32,729 nt of DNA from Candidatus Aquitaenariimonas noxiae (GCA_002780005.1 PEWV01000067.1:1-32729), one strand, 5' to 3'; positions 25,846 to 32,729 are shown, numbered from the stretch's first letter. Made by a program: numbers and translations. Notes: generated by a model not told the origin, from the letters alone.

Positions 25846-26800
25846 ACCAGGATTTTATCTCATTATTTTTATCAGAACGAAAAAGTATAGCATCTGTTCT
25901 TTTCAATATCTTGCCGTTCTTGGTTTTGGCCGTCACGCAAACCCTGAAATTACTTGAGGCCGAACCAAGCAAGAAGACGCTGTTCAAATTGCCTATCTCT
26001 GAAGCCTCCGCGGCCGACAAATCTAAAGCTTCTGTCAGGTTCGCGATATTATTGAAAGCATTGTCATCGTCTGTACCCTCTTCGCCGTCATCGCCGGCCC
26101 TGTATTTCAAGATCTTCTGTATAACGATTTCGCTTAAACCGAGCGCTTGCATTACGCGAGAGTCGGCGGTATTAAGGTTAACTTTTCCATCGCCGTAGAC
26201 CGTGATCAAGTCTTTTATATTATTAAAAATTTCGGGCGTAACGCCTTTAACCAGCAACAATTCCTCCGCGGTCTGGAGCGGGCCGTTCTTGCATGAGTAT
26301 GGAAAATCTAACGAGAGATAATAAGCACTCTCAGCTCCATCCGCGTGCGGGATATCGTCCTCATCCCTCCAGTCCAGAATTGAGTCGGAGATCTCGTCTG
26401 TCACGCTTGGTAAATTCAATAAAATTTCCTTCGGAGCTCTATTTATATTTATTCTTGACTGCTCATCCATAGCGCCATAAAATATCTTCTCGGAATTTTC
26501 GGTTTTACGGATATAATTTATCGTAAAAGACTCATTCCCAAAGGCAACATCTTTAAAAAACTCCTCGCTGTTGCTCCAGCTCTCATTGAGCGAATCGCAG
26601 TCCGCGGACTCGTCTTTTGCAAGTTCTACGCCAAGCCTCGCCACGGCGCCTTTTGTCAAATAGAGCAGTTTTAATAATCTTACGTTATAATCGGTCAACC
26701 TTGTATCGATGGACATCCTGAACCCCATGCCTAAAGCAAAGGCTATCAATATTGCCAATATCCAAATAGTGACAAAAAGAACGACACCTCGCGAATTCAT
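25835..26800 (-). CDS. gspK: Minor pseudopilin GspK
   Basis: GspK caps the pseudopilus tip with GspI and GspJ. The 321-residue product begins MNSRGVVLFVTIWILAILIA, a short leader with Gly before the hydrophobic helix and no Glu at position 5, as usual for GspK. The large globular domain includes DEQSRININRAPKEILLNLP, VTDEISDSILDWRDEDD and a KVNLNTADSRVMQALGL segment, the paired helix-hairpin motifs of the family. An acidic DDGEEGTDDDN stretch could bind calcium. It is five bases from the end of gspJ. Confidence 0.92.
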   Translation of the reverse strand: MNSRGVVLFVTIWILAILIAFALGMGFRMSIDTRLTDYNVRLLKLLYLTKGAVARLGVELAKDESADCDSLNESWSNSEEFFKDVAFGNESFTINYIRKTENSEKIFYGAMDEQSRININRAPKEILLNLPSVTDEISDSILDWRDEDDIPHADGAESAYYLSLDFPYSCKNGPLQTAEELLLVKGVTPEIFNNIKDLITVYGDGKVNLNTADSRVMQALGLSEIVIQKILKYRAGDDGEEGTDDDNAFNNIANLTEALDLSAAEASEIGNLNSVFLLGSASSNFRVCVTAKTKNGKILKRTDAILFRSDKNNEIKSWYEY

Positions 26801-26804
26801 TTCT

Positions 26805-27419
26805 TCATTCCGTCCCTAAAACAATAAGTTTCCCTGCAGGGATCGATATATACTTTACCAGATTCATTCCTCCGACGGAAAGTGTGATCCTTACGGCTTT
26901 CGGCATATTATCCGGATTGTCCCAAGTTTCAGACCACGCAATATCTCCTTCGGCACTTTTGTAAACATATTCGATCTTAAAATTATCTAACGCCGTTATA
27001 AGCTCCCGCCCTTCTTTTTCGTCTATATTAAACCCACCTTTAGCGACAGACGATTCCTTCTTGAACAGGTCGAATTTACCGGCTTCTTTATTTGATGGAT
27101 CCAGGTAATAACAAACCCTGTAGATCTCTCTGTAAGCAATATCTTTGGTCACGGTATTAGACAGATAGCAGAAATATAGCTTGTTTTTTTCTCCTGTGAA
27201 ATTTAGGCCTTTGTAAGGGACCACACATCGCAAATCCTTATTTAAATGCTCCAGGATAGAATTCATATTCGTAGAAACTTGCGCGACTGACCTTGTCCTC
27301 TTCCACACGGAAAGTCCGGTCGAAAATGTGGAATAGATAACCGATGCTATTATAGAAAAGATCAAAATTGCTACGAGCAGTTCTATAAGAGTGAACCCCT
27401 TTAAATTATGTTTGTTCAT
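26805..27419 (-). CDS. gspJ: Minor pseudopilin GspJ
   Basis: The 204-residue product starts MNKHNLKG-FTLIELLVAILIFS, an intact prepilin leader with Gly-Phe cleavage and Glu at position 5. A beta-rich domain containing RCVVPYKGLNF and NFKIEYVYKSAEGDIAWSETW follows, as in GspJ. It overlaps gspI by 14 bases. Its leader codons (GGG TTC ACT) are uninterrupted, unlike those of gspG and gspH, and show what the uninserted site looks like. Confidence 0.85.
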   Translation of the reverse strand: MNKHNLKGFTLIELLVAILIFSIIASVIYSTFSTGLSVWKRTRSVAQVSTNMNSILEHLNKDLRCVVPYKGLNFTGEKNKLYFCYLSNTVTKDIAYREIYRVCYYLDPSNKEAGKFDLFKKESSVAKGGFNIDEKEGRELITALDNFKIEYVYKSAEGDIAWSETWDNPDNMPKAVRITLSVGGMNLVKYISIPAGKLIVLGTE

Positions 27420-27783
27420 CTTCGGGCATTAGTGTGAATATTGTTAACTTATAATCCTCGTTACGTTCTTTCCAATTTATATTTACCTCTACATCCCTCA
27501 ATCTGGCGTCTTCCGTTTTTGTAACTTCGACATTCCAGCTGAATGCCGGATATCCTTCGAACGTCCCTTTTTCGGGCCAGATATCCTGAGGCGTGTTTTC
27601 CAGAGTGAAAAATACTTCATCCGCCAGGAAACTTGCCGCATTATAATATTTTGTATTTTCCAATGCCTTAAGACATGTCGAAAATGAGCGGGATACTGTT
27701 GTAAGTCCTACGGCCAAGATAGCTACCGCTATTATTACTTCAAATAATAAGATCCCTTTACTATTTTTCGGTATCGATCGCAT
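27406..27783 (-). CDS. gspI: Minor pseudopilin GspI
   Basis: The 125-residue product begins MRSIPKNSKG-ILLFEVIIAVAILAVGLT, a prepilin leader with Glu at position 5 and Ile instead of Phe at position 1. The short C-terminal domain (FLADEVFFTLENTPQDIWPEKGTF, RDVEVNINWKE) fits GspI. It overlaps the end of the gspH frame by 23 bases and the gspJ start by 14. Confidence 0.85.
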   Translation of the reverse strand: MRSIPKNSKGILLFEVIIAVAILAVGLTTVSRSFSTCLKALENTKYYNAASFLADEVFFTLENTPQDIWPEKGTFEGYPAFSWNVEVTKTEDARLRDVEVNINWKERNEDYKLTIFTLMPEDEQT

Positions 27784-28522
27784 TAGCCTGGCCTGTTTCT
27801 TCCTTTACCCTTACAAGTTTTACCCTGCCGTTTTGATTCTTCAAGGAAATCTTAAAATCTTCGCTTCTCCCGCTTGGATAAAAAACCAGGGTTGAAGCAG
27901 CGCCTTCTAGGTCGATTCCGCGCGGCGTTGAAAAAACTCTTCCAAGCCTTCCTGTTACCCGAGTAAAATAATCCGGCTTTGATGGGTCATTGTTTTCGGT
28001 CAGCCAATATATGTTTTTTTCAAAGTCAAAATAAATTTTTGTAGTAACTATTTCGGCAACAGCCTTAGCTTGGGCGTAATTCATAAATTTGGCTATATTA
28101 TACGAAGCTTCATCAAGCTCTATATCAGAAAAAGTTTTTCTGAACAAAGGAGTTGAAATGCCCACCAATACAACAATAATAAGCGCGACTAACGCGAGCT
28201 CTATGAGCGTAAACCCCGTTACAGATAGGAAACGCTTCATACGATTTTTGAGATACCGTTTCCCCATACCCGATTTCAAATATTTTTCCCTTGCTGAAGC
28301 ATCTTGTTTGTCTACGCAAGCCCCGTTAGAAATAAGATGCCAGCGGTATCTGTCATTTCTAACGGGGCAAGCTTCATAATATATTAATTCAAAAGGACCT
28401 CTGCCTTTTGTAGAAAATACTCTACCGTTATTATGCTCCTCAAAGCGTTTCCGTAAATTATTGGTAAAACCCGTATACAGTTTACCATCTTTTTTACTTT
28501 TAATTACATAAGTATAAAACAT
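27761..28522 (-). CDS. gspH: GspH pseudopilin now fused to a transposed GIY-YIG domain
   Basis: The open frame gives 253 residues in two unrelated halves. Residues 1 to about 95 are a small GIY-YIG endonuclease (YTYVIKSKKDGKLYTGFTNNLRKRFEEHN, later SAREKYLKSGMGKRYLKNR). They are interrupted by 17 residues from a nested palindrome (PVRNDRYRWHLISNGAC). From about residue 103 the chain is a complete pseudopilin, G-FTLIELALVALIIVVLVGI, with a GspH-type domain. The nuclease half belongs to a mobile element (28214-28549) that split the native gspH. An internal ATG at 28240 would give a 159-residue product with the leader MKRFLSVTG-FTLIEL, which prepilin peptidase should process. Its ribosome site is poor. 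Which product is made is unknown. Confidence 0.85.
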   Translation of the reverse strand: MFYTYVIKSKKDGKLYTGFTNNLRKRFEEHNNGRVFSTKGRGPFELIYYEACPVRNDRYRWHLISNGACVDKQDASAREKYLKSGMGKRYLKNRMKRFLSVTGFTLIELALVALIIVVLVGISTPLFRKTFSDIELDEASYNIAKFMNYAQAKAVAEIVTTKIYFDFEKNIYWLTENNDPSKPDYFTRVTGRLGRVFSTPRGIDLEGAASTLVFYPSGRSEDFKISLKNQNGRVKLVRVKEETGQANAIDTEK

Positions 28523-28549
28523 AATTTGTAATTTGTATCTGTAACGGGG
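28214..28549 (-). mobile_element. GIY-YIG element with 14-bp inverted ends inserted in gspH
   Basis: The ends are perfect inverted repeats CCCCGTTACAGATA (28214-28227) and TATCTGTAACGGGG (28536-28549). TAAA (TTTA on the coding strand) flanks both sides (28210-28213 and 28550-28553); the duplication could be five bases. The element is 336 bp, or 289 bp without the nested palindrome at 28321-28367 and its duplication. It encodes one small GIY-YIG nuclease, starting at 28522, whose frame has no stop inside the element and runs out through the right end. Removing the element and one TTTA restores a standard pseudopilin start (MRFLRKNKKG-FTLIEL). CAAATTA heptads precede the nuclease ATG. I know no named family with these ends. 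Confidence 0.85.
28321..28367. mobile_element. 47-bp palindromic element nested in the GIY-YIG gene
   Basis: Perfect 13-base inverted ends (CCCCGTTAGAAAT / ATTTCTAACGGGG) surround 21 bases. CAAG is duplicated on either side (28317-28320, 28368-28371; up to GCAAGC if counted generously). Insertion plus duplication adds 51 bases, 17 codons without a stop, so the nuclease frame stays open. The ends match those of the larger element in 11 of 13 positions, with the eight outermost bases CCCCGTTA identical. It looks like a short non-autonomous relative. Confidence 0.8.
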
Positions 28550-28583
28550 TAAATCCCTTTTTGTTCTTTCTTAGAAACCTCAT
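28500..28583 (-). pseudogene. gspH: Original start of gspH, cut off by the insertion
   Basis: An ATG at 28583 shares one base with the gspG stop (TAATG), the same coupling seen at gspA-gspC. It reads MRFLRKNKKGFT and then enters the element (PLQIQITNYV...) and stops at 28500. The first 12 codons are a normal prepilin leader. Joined to sequence after the element they give GFTLIEL in frame. This shows the uninterrupted ancestral gene and dates the insertion after the operon formed. Confidence 0.8.
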
Positions 28584-29065
28584 TATTTTTCCCAATTGAC
28601 GATATCATCTTCGCTTTCTACGCCGTCAGGCCCGTAACTTGATAGGTCATAGTCATGCGGATTGTGGACTCCCGGGCAAGCGTATTTATAAGAATTACCC
28701 CACGGGTCCATGGGCTTCTTTTTAAGATAAGGGCCTTTCCAATCTTCAGGCGCGCCAGAACCTGTCGGCTTTGACCTTAGAGATTCGAGCCCCTGTTCGG
28801 TCGTAGGGTAAGTGCCGCCGTCAACTTCATACAGGTCCAGCGCCAAGGCAATATTTGCCTCTATATCCGCTTTCGCGGCTGCAATTTTCGCTTCCTTGGT
28901 TCTTCCTGCCAGGCGCGGCACAACCATTGACACCAGGACTCCTATTATTATCACTACGAGCATGAGTTCGATTAAAGTAAACCCCGTTAGAGATTTACGT
29001 TTGCAATCCCCATTAGACATCTCTAACGGGGTAAAACCTCTTGTCCTCCTCGCAAAATGGAACAT
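28583..29065 (-). CDS. gspG: Major pseudopilin GspG with a palindromic insertion in its leader
   Basis: GspG is the main subunit of the type II secretion pseudopilus. The 160-residue product has the typical helix FTLIELMLVVIIIGVLVSMV, the GspG core (KADIEANIALALDLYEVDGG, YPTTEQGLESL) and the C-terminal signature GPYLKKKPMDPWGNSYKYACPG...GPDGVESEDDI. The leader is abnormal: MFHFARRTRG-FTPLE, then 13 residues from a 50-bp palindrome, then SLTG-FTLIEL. Two Gly-Phe sites result, but only the second is followed by a hydrophobic helix. The leader before that site is 28 residues, long but still basic. GGGGG precedes the ATG. A second in-frame ATG inside the palindrome (MSNGDCKRKSLTG) could give a shorter leader. 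Confidence 0.92.
   Translation of the reverse strand: MFHFARRTRGFTPLEMSNGDCKRKSLTGFTLIELMLVVIIIGVLVSMVVPRLAGRTKEAKIAAAKADIEANIALALDLYEVDGGTYPTTEQGLESLRSKPTGSGAPEDWKGPYLKKKPMDPWGNSYKYACPGVHNPHDYDLSSYGPDGVESEDDIVNWEK
28982..29031. mobile_element. 50-bp palindromic element in the gspG leader
   Basis: Inverted ends CCCCGTTAGAGAT / ATCTCTAACGGGG (13 bases, perfect) are flanked by TAAA on both sides (28978-28981, 29032-29035), read TTTA on the coding strand. Insertion plus duplication is 54 bases, 18 codons, no stop. It sits at the same Phe-Thr codons as the GIY-YIG element in gspH. Internally CCCCATTAGA (29008-29017) and TCTAACGGGG form a second, smaller hairpin that repeats the end sequence. Confidence 0.85.
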
Positions 29066-29089
29066 TATTTTCCCCCTTTTATTTTTTTC

Positions 29090-29112
29090 CTACCTACTAC
29101 CTACTACCTACT
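29090..29112. repeat. Heptad repeat CTACCTA between gspG and gspF
   Basis: Three gapless CTACCTA units fill part of the gap between the gspF stop and the gspG ribosome site. The same units overlap the end of aroK at 3864-3892. Confidence 0.7.
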
Positions 29113-29129
29113 GATCGATTCCTACAAAT

Positions 29130-30347
29130 CTACCTCACCATTATATTAAACTGGAATATAGGTAAAAGCATAGAGATAACTATAAAGCCCACTATGAGGC
29201 CCATGACTAAAATCAAAAGCGGCTCAAGCACCGTCATCAGGAGCCTTATCACCTTGTCTGACTGAGATTCGTAAGAAGAGGCAACCTTGAAAAGCACGTT
29301 TTCCAATTTTCCGCTTTCCTCTCCGACGCTGATCATGTTTATAGTATAAGGCAACAAATGTTTTGCGTCCCTCAAGCTTCTCCCGAAACTTGCGCCATCC
29401 TTAATGTCCTGGCGGGCTTTTTCTAATTCAAGCTTTATCACTTCGTTCTGGACGGTGTCTATCACCGCATCCATAGCCGGCAATATAGCTATGCCGCCAT
29501 TTAAGAGCGTGGCCAGGGTCCTTGAGAGCCTTGCGACCTCTATTTTATTTATTAAAGACCCTATTATCGGGATACGCAGTTTTATTTTATCAAATATTAA
29601 TTTACCGCTGGTTGTTTTTGTCCTGGTTTTAATCGCGAACGCAATAAAAAACACCCCTAAAATCACCATCCACCAATATCTCACTAAAAGATTGCTTACT
29701 GTTATCAGGATCAATGTCGGTATTGGCAGGGCCTGCTCCATATCTTTGAACATGGCAACCATTCTTGGTATTACGACCGTCATCAATATCAAAATAGTAC
29801 CGAGGCCAACCGTGCACATAAGCGCCGGGTAAGCCAACGCCTGCTGGACTCGCGAGATCATCTCCTCTTCTTTATCAAGAAACTCCGATAAGCGGATCAA
29901 CGCGTCTTCCAACTTTCCGCCCAACTCTCCGGATTTGGTTATGTTAACATAAAGATTTGAGAACACGTGCGGATATTTTTCCAAGCCTCCGGATAGGCTT
30001 CCCCCGTCCCGGATTGTCTTAGACAGATCGTCTATCACGAGTCTTAGCTGTTTATTTTCTGTCTGACGGCTTAGAACCTGGAGACTTTGAAGGAGCGGAA
30101 CGCCTGCGCCCAGAAGCTCGGAGAGCTGACGGGTGAAAATGCTAAGATCGCTTAAGCGTATTTTTTTTCTTCGCAGGGGATACGATGTCTTTCCTGATAT
30201 TGAGGCGGAGCCTTCTTCTTCGACAGAGATGGGAAAATATCCCATCCGCGATAATTTATTAACCGCACCGTCGTAAGTTTCGGCGTTAATGGATCCTTCT
30301 AGAAAATCCTTAGGGCCTTTTTTAGCCTTATAAATATATTTAGGCAT
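29130..30347 (-). CDS. gspF: Type II secretion inner-membrane protein GspF
   Basis: GspF is the polytopic platform protein that works with the GspE ATPase to add pseudopilins. The 405-residue length is standard. Two homologous halves are visible. Residues about 70-195 contain LSIFTRQLSELLGAGVPLLQSL and YPALMCTVGLGTILILMTVVIP. Residues about 275-400 contain LSRTLATLLNGGIAILPAMDAV, MISVGEESGKLENVL and LLILVMGLIVGFIVISMLLPIF. The N-terminal YIYKAKKGPKDFLEGSINAE is the small cytoplasmic domain. It is the first gene of the gspF-to-gspM unit, with its own promoter and no visible Shine-Dalgarno sequence. gspE, usually adjacent, is absent. Confidence 0.94.
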   Translation of the reverse strand: MPKYIYKAKKGPKDFLEGSINAETYDGAVNKLSRMGYFPISVEEEGSASISGKTSYPLRRKKIRLSDLSIFTRQLSELLGAGVPLLQSLQVLSRQTENKQLRLVIDDLSKTIRDGGSLSGGLEKYPHVFSNLYVNITKSGELGGKLEDALIRLSEFLDKEEEMISRVQQALAYPALMCTVGLGTILILMTVVIPRMVAMFKDMEQALPIPTLILITVSNLLVRYWWMVILGVFFIAFAIKTRTKTTSGKLIFDKIKLRIPIIGSLINKIEVARLSRTLATLLNGGIAILPAMDAVIDTVQNEVIKLELEKARQDIKDGASFGRSLRDAKHLLPYTINMISVGEESGKLENVLFKVASSYESQSDKVIRLLMTVLEPLLILVMGLIVGFIVISMLLPIFQFNIMVR

Positions 30348-30370
30348 ATAATCATTATATATTTATAAGG

Positions 30371-30399
30371 AATATAGCATAAATAAGGGGAAATTTCAA
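30371..30399 (-). promoter_or_regulatory. Promoter of the gspF-GHIJKLM operon
   Basis: On the minus strand TTGAAA (30394-30399) lies 17 bases from TATATT (30371-30376), which is preceded by TGC. The start would be near 30364, about 17 bases before the gspF ATG. No operator like the MerR-type dyad of the second gsp operon is visible. Confidence 0.65.
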
Positions 30400-30482
30400 T
30401 GTGAAAACAAAAAGGGTTTGTGATAGCGATATTTTCTAATTACATGGTGAAAAAATAAGTATCCAACTTTATAATATTAAAG

Positions 30483-32729
30483 CTAAAATCTCTGTGCGTT
30501 GAAATTCACTTTAAAATCACAGCCTTTTACATCTGACGAGGTTGGGGTGCCACCAACGCTGGCTCCCGTTGGTTTAAAAAGATCTAGGTTATATAAGCCG
30601 CCAGCAGTGATAGTATAAGTAACCGGCTCGCCATACATAGACAATCTATATAAACCCGAGATTGTGTAGTTACCCGAAGCGTCGGTTACTACAGTTATGT
30701 AATGCACAGGAGGTTTTATGGAATAGACGTTGTTCTCTCCTAATGCATATGCTTCCATTTTAATACCGGCTAAGTCCTTTTTAATGCCGGTGCTGCCATA
30801 ATCGGTCACGTCGTATATTTTACCGGATACGCTATATGTAGCTTGGGTATATGTTGTCAAGCAGCCTTTAAATAATCTTGTTTTAACACCATCCATTATT
30901 AAATAAACTAAAGAGCCTATTTGCTCAAGGTCTTCATCGGAGCAGGGACTAAAAACATGGTCAGGTTTTGACATAACAACGGCATAACTTCCGGGGGCAA
31001 GTCCTGAAATCTTGAAGCATCCGTTTTCACCTGTTTTAACGGTTTTGCCTCCTGCGCTTACTGTAACGTCCGGTACCCCCCATATGCTCCCCTCCGCGCC
31101 GCGATAAACCCGGCCTTCAACACTAAGTCCGACAAAAGAGGTTTTTAATTTTTCAATATCCGAATTTTCGATTTTAACCGGAATACTCTCGGGATTAAAT
31201 GTATGCCCTGATTTATAAAAACTTAATGTATATGCCCCTTTAATAAGGCCTGAAATCGTGTAATTTCCTGAGTTATCTGTCATAGCTATTTTATTTCCTA
31301 CAGAAACTTTAACACCGCTTAGCCCTGTAACGCCATCTACATCGTACACCGTTCCTGAGATGCTGAAAGTATCTTGGCCCCCACCTGAATTTATCACAAA
31401 CTGCACATCTTCTTCCATAGCATGCGCCCACCAACCTTCAAATCCTCCTTGGCCATGGAAAGATTCCTCTGTAAGGAGGAATTTACAACTATATGTTCCT
31501 GGAGACATGCTAACATCATATGTGGGCAAACGTTCCCATTCTCCATATAAACTTATAGTTGCAGATGGATAATCAGCTCCGCCGTACGCCGCATGAGTAG
31601 GATTAACATCAAAGGCGTGGTTCCCCACTGCCCCATCATTAGAATCCGGGTTTCGTTGCGAAGTTTTCCAGAAAACGTGAAAGCAACTTTGTACTGAAAA
31701 ATCCACTGTAGCGTTACCATTTTCATCTGTTACAAAATAACCAAAGGGACGATAGCCAGTATACTTATACTTAAGCCCTGTTGGACTTGTCGGATCGGCG
31801 ATATCCTTTCGGGCCATATAGAGTACATCATTAGGATTGGGCGAAGAACCATCTCCTTTGTCATTTAGGTTCCATCCATCACTCCAATATGTCCCCTTCC
31901 ACTCTTGTTCCCACCAACGACCCTTAAAACCTATTAACTCACTTGTTTCTGTGCTGGGTTCGCCTAGCAACTTGAGTTGATAACAAAAATTAGGTTTTAA
32001 ATTCTTAGCGGTCAGTGTACCACGTAATGTTTCGCCGATTGCAATATAAGTTAACCGAACATCAGCATTATCATAAGAATAAGTATTCCTATAGCTCTCG
32101 CAATAAAGCTGATTTGCAATGTCCATCCACCTATAATTGGTTTGTCCCAATACCTTTCGAAACTTTACATAGGGCATTTCTACTATTACTTTGATTTTCT
32201 TTGTTATCGATAATCCATTGCCTTCACCTGTCATATCATCGGTGGCTGTAAATTCGAACTCATGCACATCTGATGTGTTTATATCCGATGGAACATCCCA
32301 GGTTAGATTAGGTATAAAACCAGGATCTACACTCTTCCATGTGAATACTGCCCCTTCCGGCATTACGCCTGGGTCCTGTCGTACGCCATTTAAGTACCAT
32401 CTACATACATAAGCAAGCTGTTGGTCTTCCGGATCTTTAGCCAGGACTTGGACAACAACTTTTTCTCCTATTATAACTTCTTTGTCCTGTGGCTCGATGA
32501 CCCAATAAGGAGGTTGATTTGTAGGAAGAATTGTTATAGTTATAGTTTCAGAGTCTGTCAGCTTGCCGTCCGAAGCCGTGAAAGTCACATTATAAACGCC
32601 TGGCTTAACTGATCCCGCGGCCCAGCGCACCCTATACTCTACATGACCTGGTTCTGAAGAAGCCTCAAATAACCGCATCCCTTCCGGCATGTTCTCAGCA
32701 GTCATTGTAATAACATCTCCATCGCTATC
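30483..32729 (-). CDS. Giant secreted multidomain protein (5' end outside window)
   Basis: The frame is open to the window edge; the last 749 residues are visible. The first 60 residues are an Ig-like repeat (DSDGDVITMTAENMPEGMRLF... FTASDGKLTDSETITITI) matching those in the protein at 15081-17915. A second Ig-like domain follows (EVIIGEKVVVQVLAKDPEDQQL). A central region of about 270 residues has no match I recognise (rich in Trp/Tyr; WWEQEWKGTYWSDGW, FHVFWKTSQRNPDSNDG). Three carboxypeptidase-regulatory-like beta domains follow (ISGTVYDVDG...DNSGNYTISGL; VEGRVYRG...GENGCFKISGL; VSGKIYDV...DASGNYTISGL). It is likely an adhesin, a substrate-binding protein, or a type II secretion substrate. 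No catalytic motif is seen. Confidence 0.75.
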   Translation of the reverse strand, partial: DSDGDVITMTAENMPEGMRLFEASSEPGHVEYRVRWAAGSVKPGVYNVTFTASDGKLTDSETITITILPTNQPPYWVIEPQDKEVIIGEKVVVQVLAKDPEDQQLAYVCRWYLNGVRQDPGVMPEGAVFTWKSVDPGFIPNLTWDVPSDINTSDVHEFEFTATDDMTGEGNGLSITKKIKVIVEMPYVKFRKVLGQTNYRWMDIANQLYCESYRNTYSYDNADVRLTYIAIGETLRGTLTAKNLKPNFCYQLKLLGEPSTETSELIGFKGRWWEQEWKGTYWSDGWNLNDKGDGSSPNPNDVLYMARKDIADPTSPTGLKYKYTGYRPFGYFVTDENGNATVDFSVQSCFHVFWKTSQRNPDSNDGAVGNHAFDVNPTHAAYGGADYPSATISLYGEWERLPTYDVSMSPGTYSCKFLLTEESFHGQGGFEGWWAHAMEEDVQFVINSGGGQDTFSISGTVYDVDGVTGLSGVKVSVGNKIAMTDNSGNYTISGLIKGAYTLSFYKSGHTFNPESIPVKIENSDIEKLKTSFVGLSVEGRVYRGAEGSIWGVPDVTVSAGGKTVKTGENGCFKISGLAPGSYAVVMSKPDHVFSPCSDEDLEQIGSLVYLIMDGVKTRLFKGCLTTYTQATYSVSGKIYDVTDYGSTGIKKDLAGIKMEAYALGENNVYSIKPPVHYITVVTDASGNYTISGLYRLSMYGEPVTYTITAGGLYNLDLFKPTGASVGGTPTSSDVKGCDFKVNFNAQRF

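Noticed and set aside
27761-28522. A natural GIY-YIG plus pseudopilin multidomain protein
   Set aside because: Inverted ends, a target duplication, a nested repeat and the surviving original gspH start show the fusion is the result of an insertion.
28982-29031. Transcription terminator hairpin between gsp genes
   Set aside because: The hairpin is inside the coding part of gspG, keeps the frame and has no T-tract.
29090-29112. Small peptide gene in the CTACCTA repeat
   Set aside because: There is no start with a ribosome site; it is a simple tandem repeat also found at the end of aroK.

Overview
The window looks like a chromosomal stretch of a diderm bacterium. The evidence is an outer-membrane secretin, a complete set of type II secretion pseudopilins, a prepilin peptidase and several large secreted Ig-type proteins. 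The mix of sigma-54, S23-type four-helix-bundle proteins, small GIY-YIG proteins and intergenic palindromes built from 7-nt units is what I associate with uncultured candidate phyla such as Omnitrophota. That assignment is inference from gene style only; no rRNA is present.

Layout. Positions 1-1594: the start of a secreted protein (minus strand) with a good sigma-54 promoter, divergent from rpoN itself. Positions 1704-3683: an AbiE-like toxin-antitoxin pair with its own promoter and operator, between related repeats. Positions 3867-14771: a long minus-strand biosynthetic run read from one consensus sigma-70 promoter: ilvD, ilvB, ilvH, ilvC, leuA (branched-chain amino acids), aroE, pilD, a four-helix-bundle gene, aroC, aroK (shikimate pathway). 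Its gaps are filled by near-identical palindromes. Positions 15081-19746: a three-gene secreted/surface operon (small subunit-like protein, chaperone-like protein, giant Ig/PKD protein) with an internal terminator. Positions 19859-30399: a type II secretion system in two transcription units, gspF-G-H-I-J-K-L-M and merR-like-gspA-C-D. The gspE ATPase is not in the window. Positions 30483-32729: the 3' part of another giant secreted protein.

The most striking observation is in the pseudopilin genes. gspH has been split by a 336-bp element with perfect 14-bp terminal inverted repeats (CCCCGTTACAGATA) and a TTTA target duplication. The element carries a GIY-YIG nuclease gene. A 50-bp palindrome with almost the same ends sits at the identical codon of gspG, and a 47-bp palindrome of the same kind is nested inside the GIY-YIG gene. 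The insertion point is the Phe-Thr of the prepilin GFTLIEL motif, and the GGGG end of the element rebuilds the Gly before the cleavage site. Each small copy keeps the reading frame. This looks like a nuclease-bearing element with short non-autonomous relatives that targets prepilin motifs and repairs them as it inserts.

A second theme is a set of intergenic palindromes built from tandem 7-nt (also 8- and 10-nt) units. Several families occur, often nested within one another and often abutting or supplying the stop codons of the genes. One family flanks the four-helix-bundle gene as inverted arms, so that gene may be the coding part of a similar cassette.
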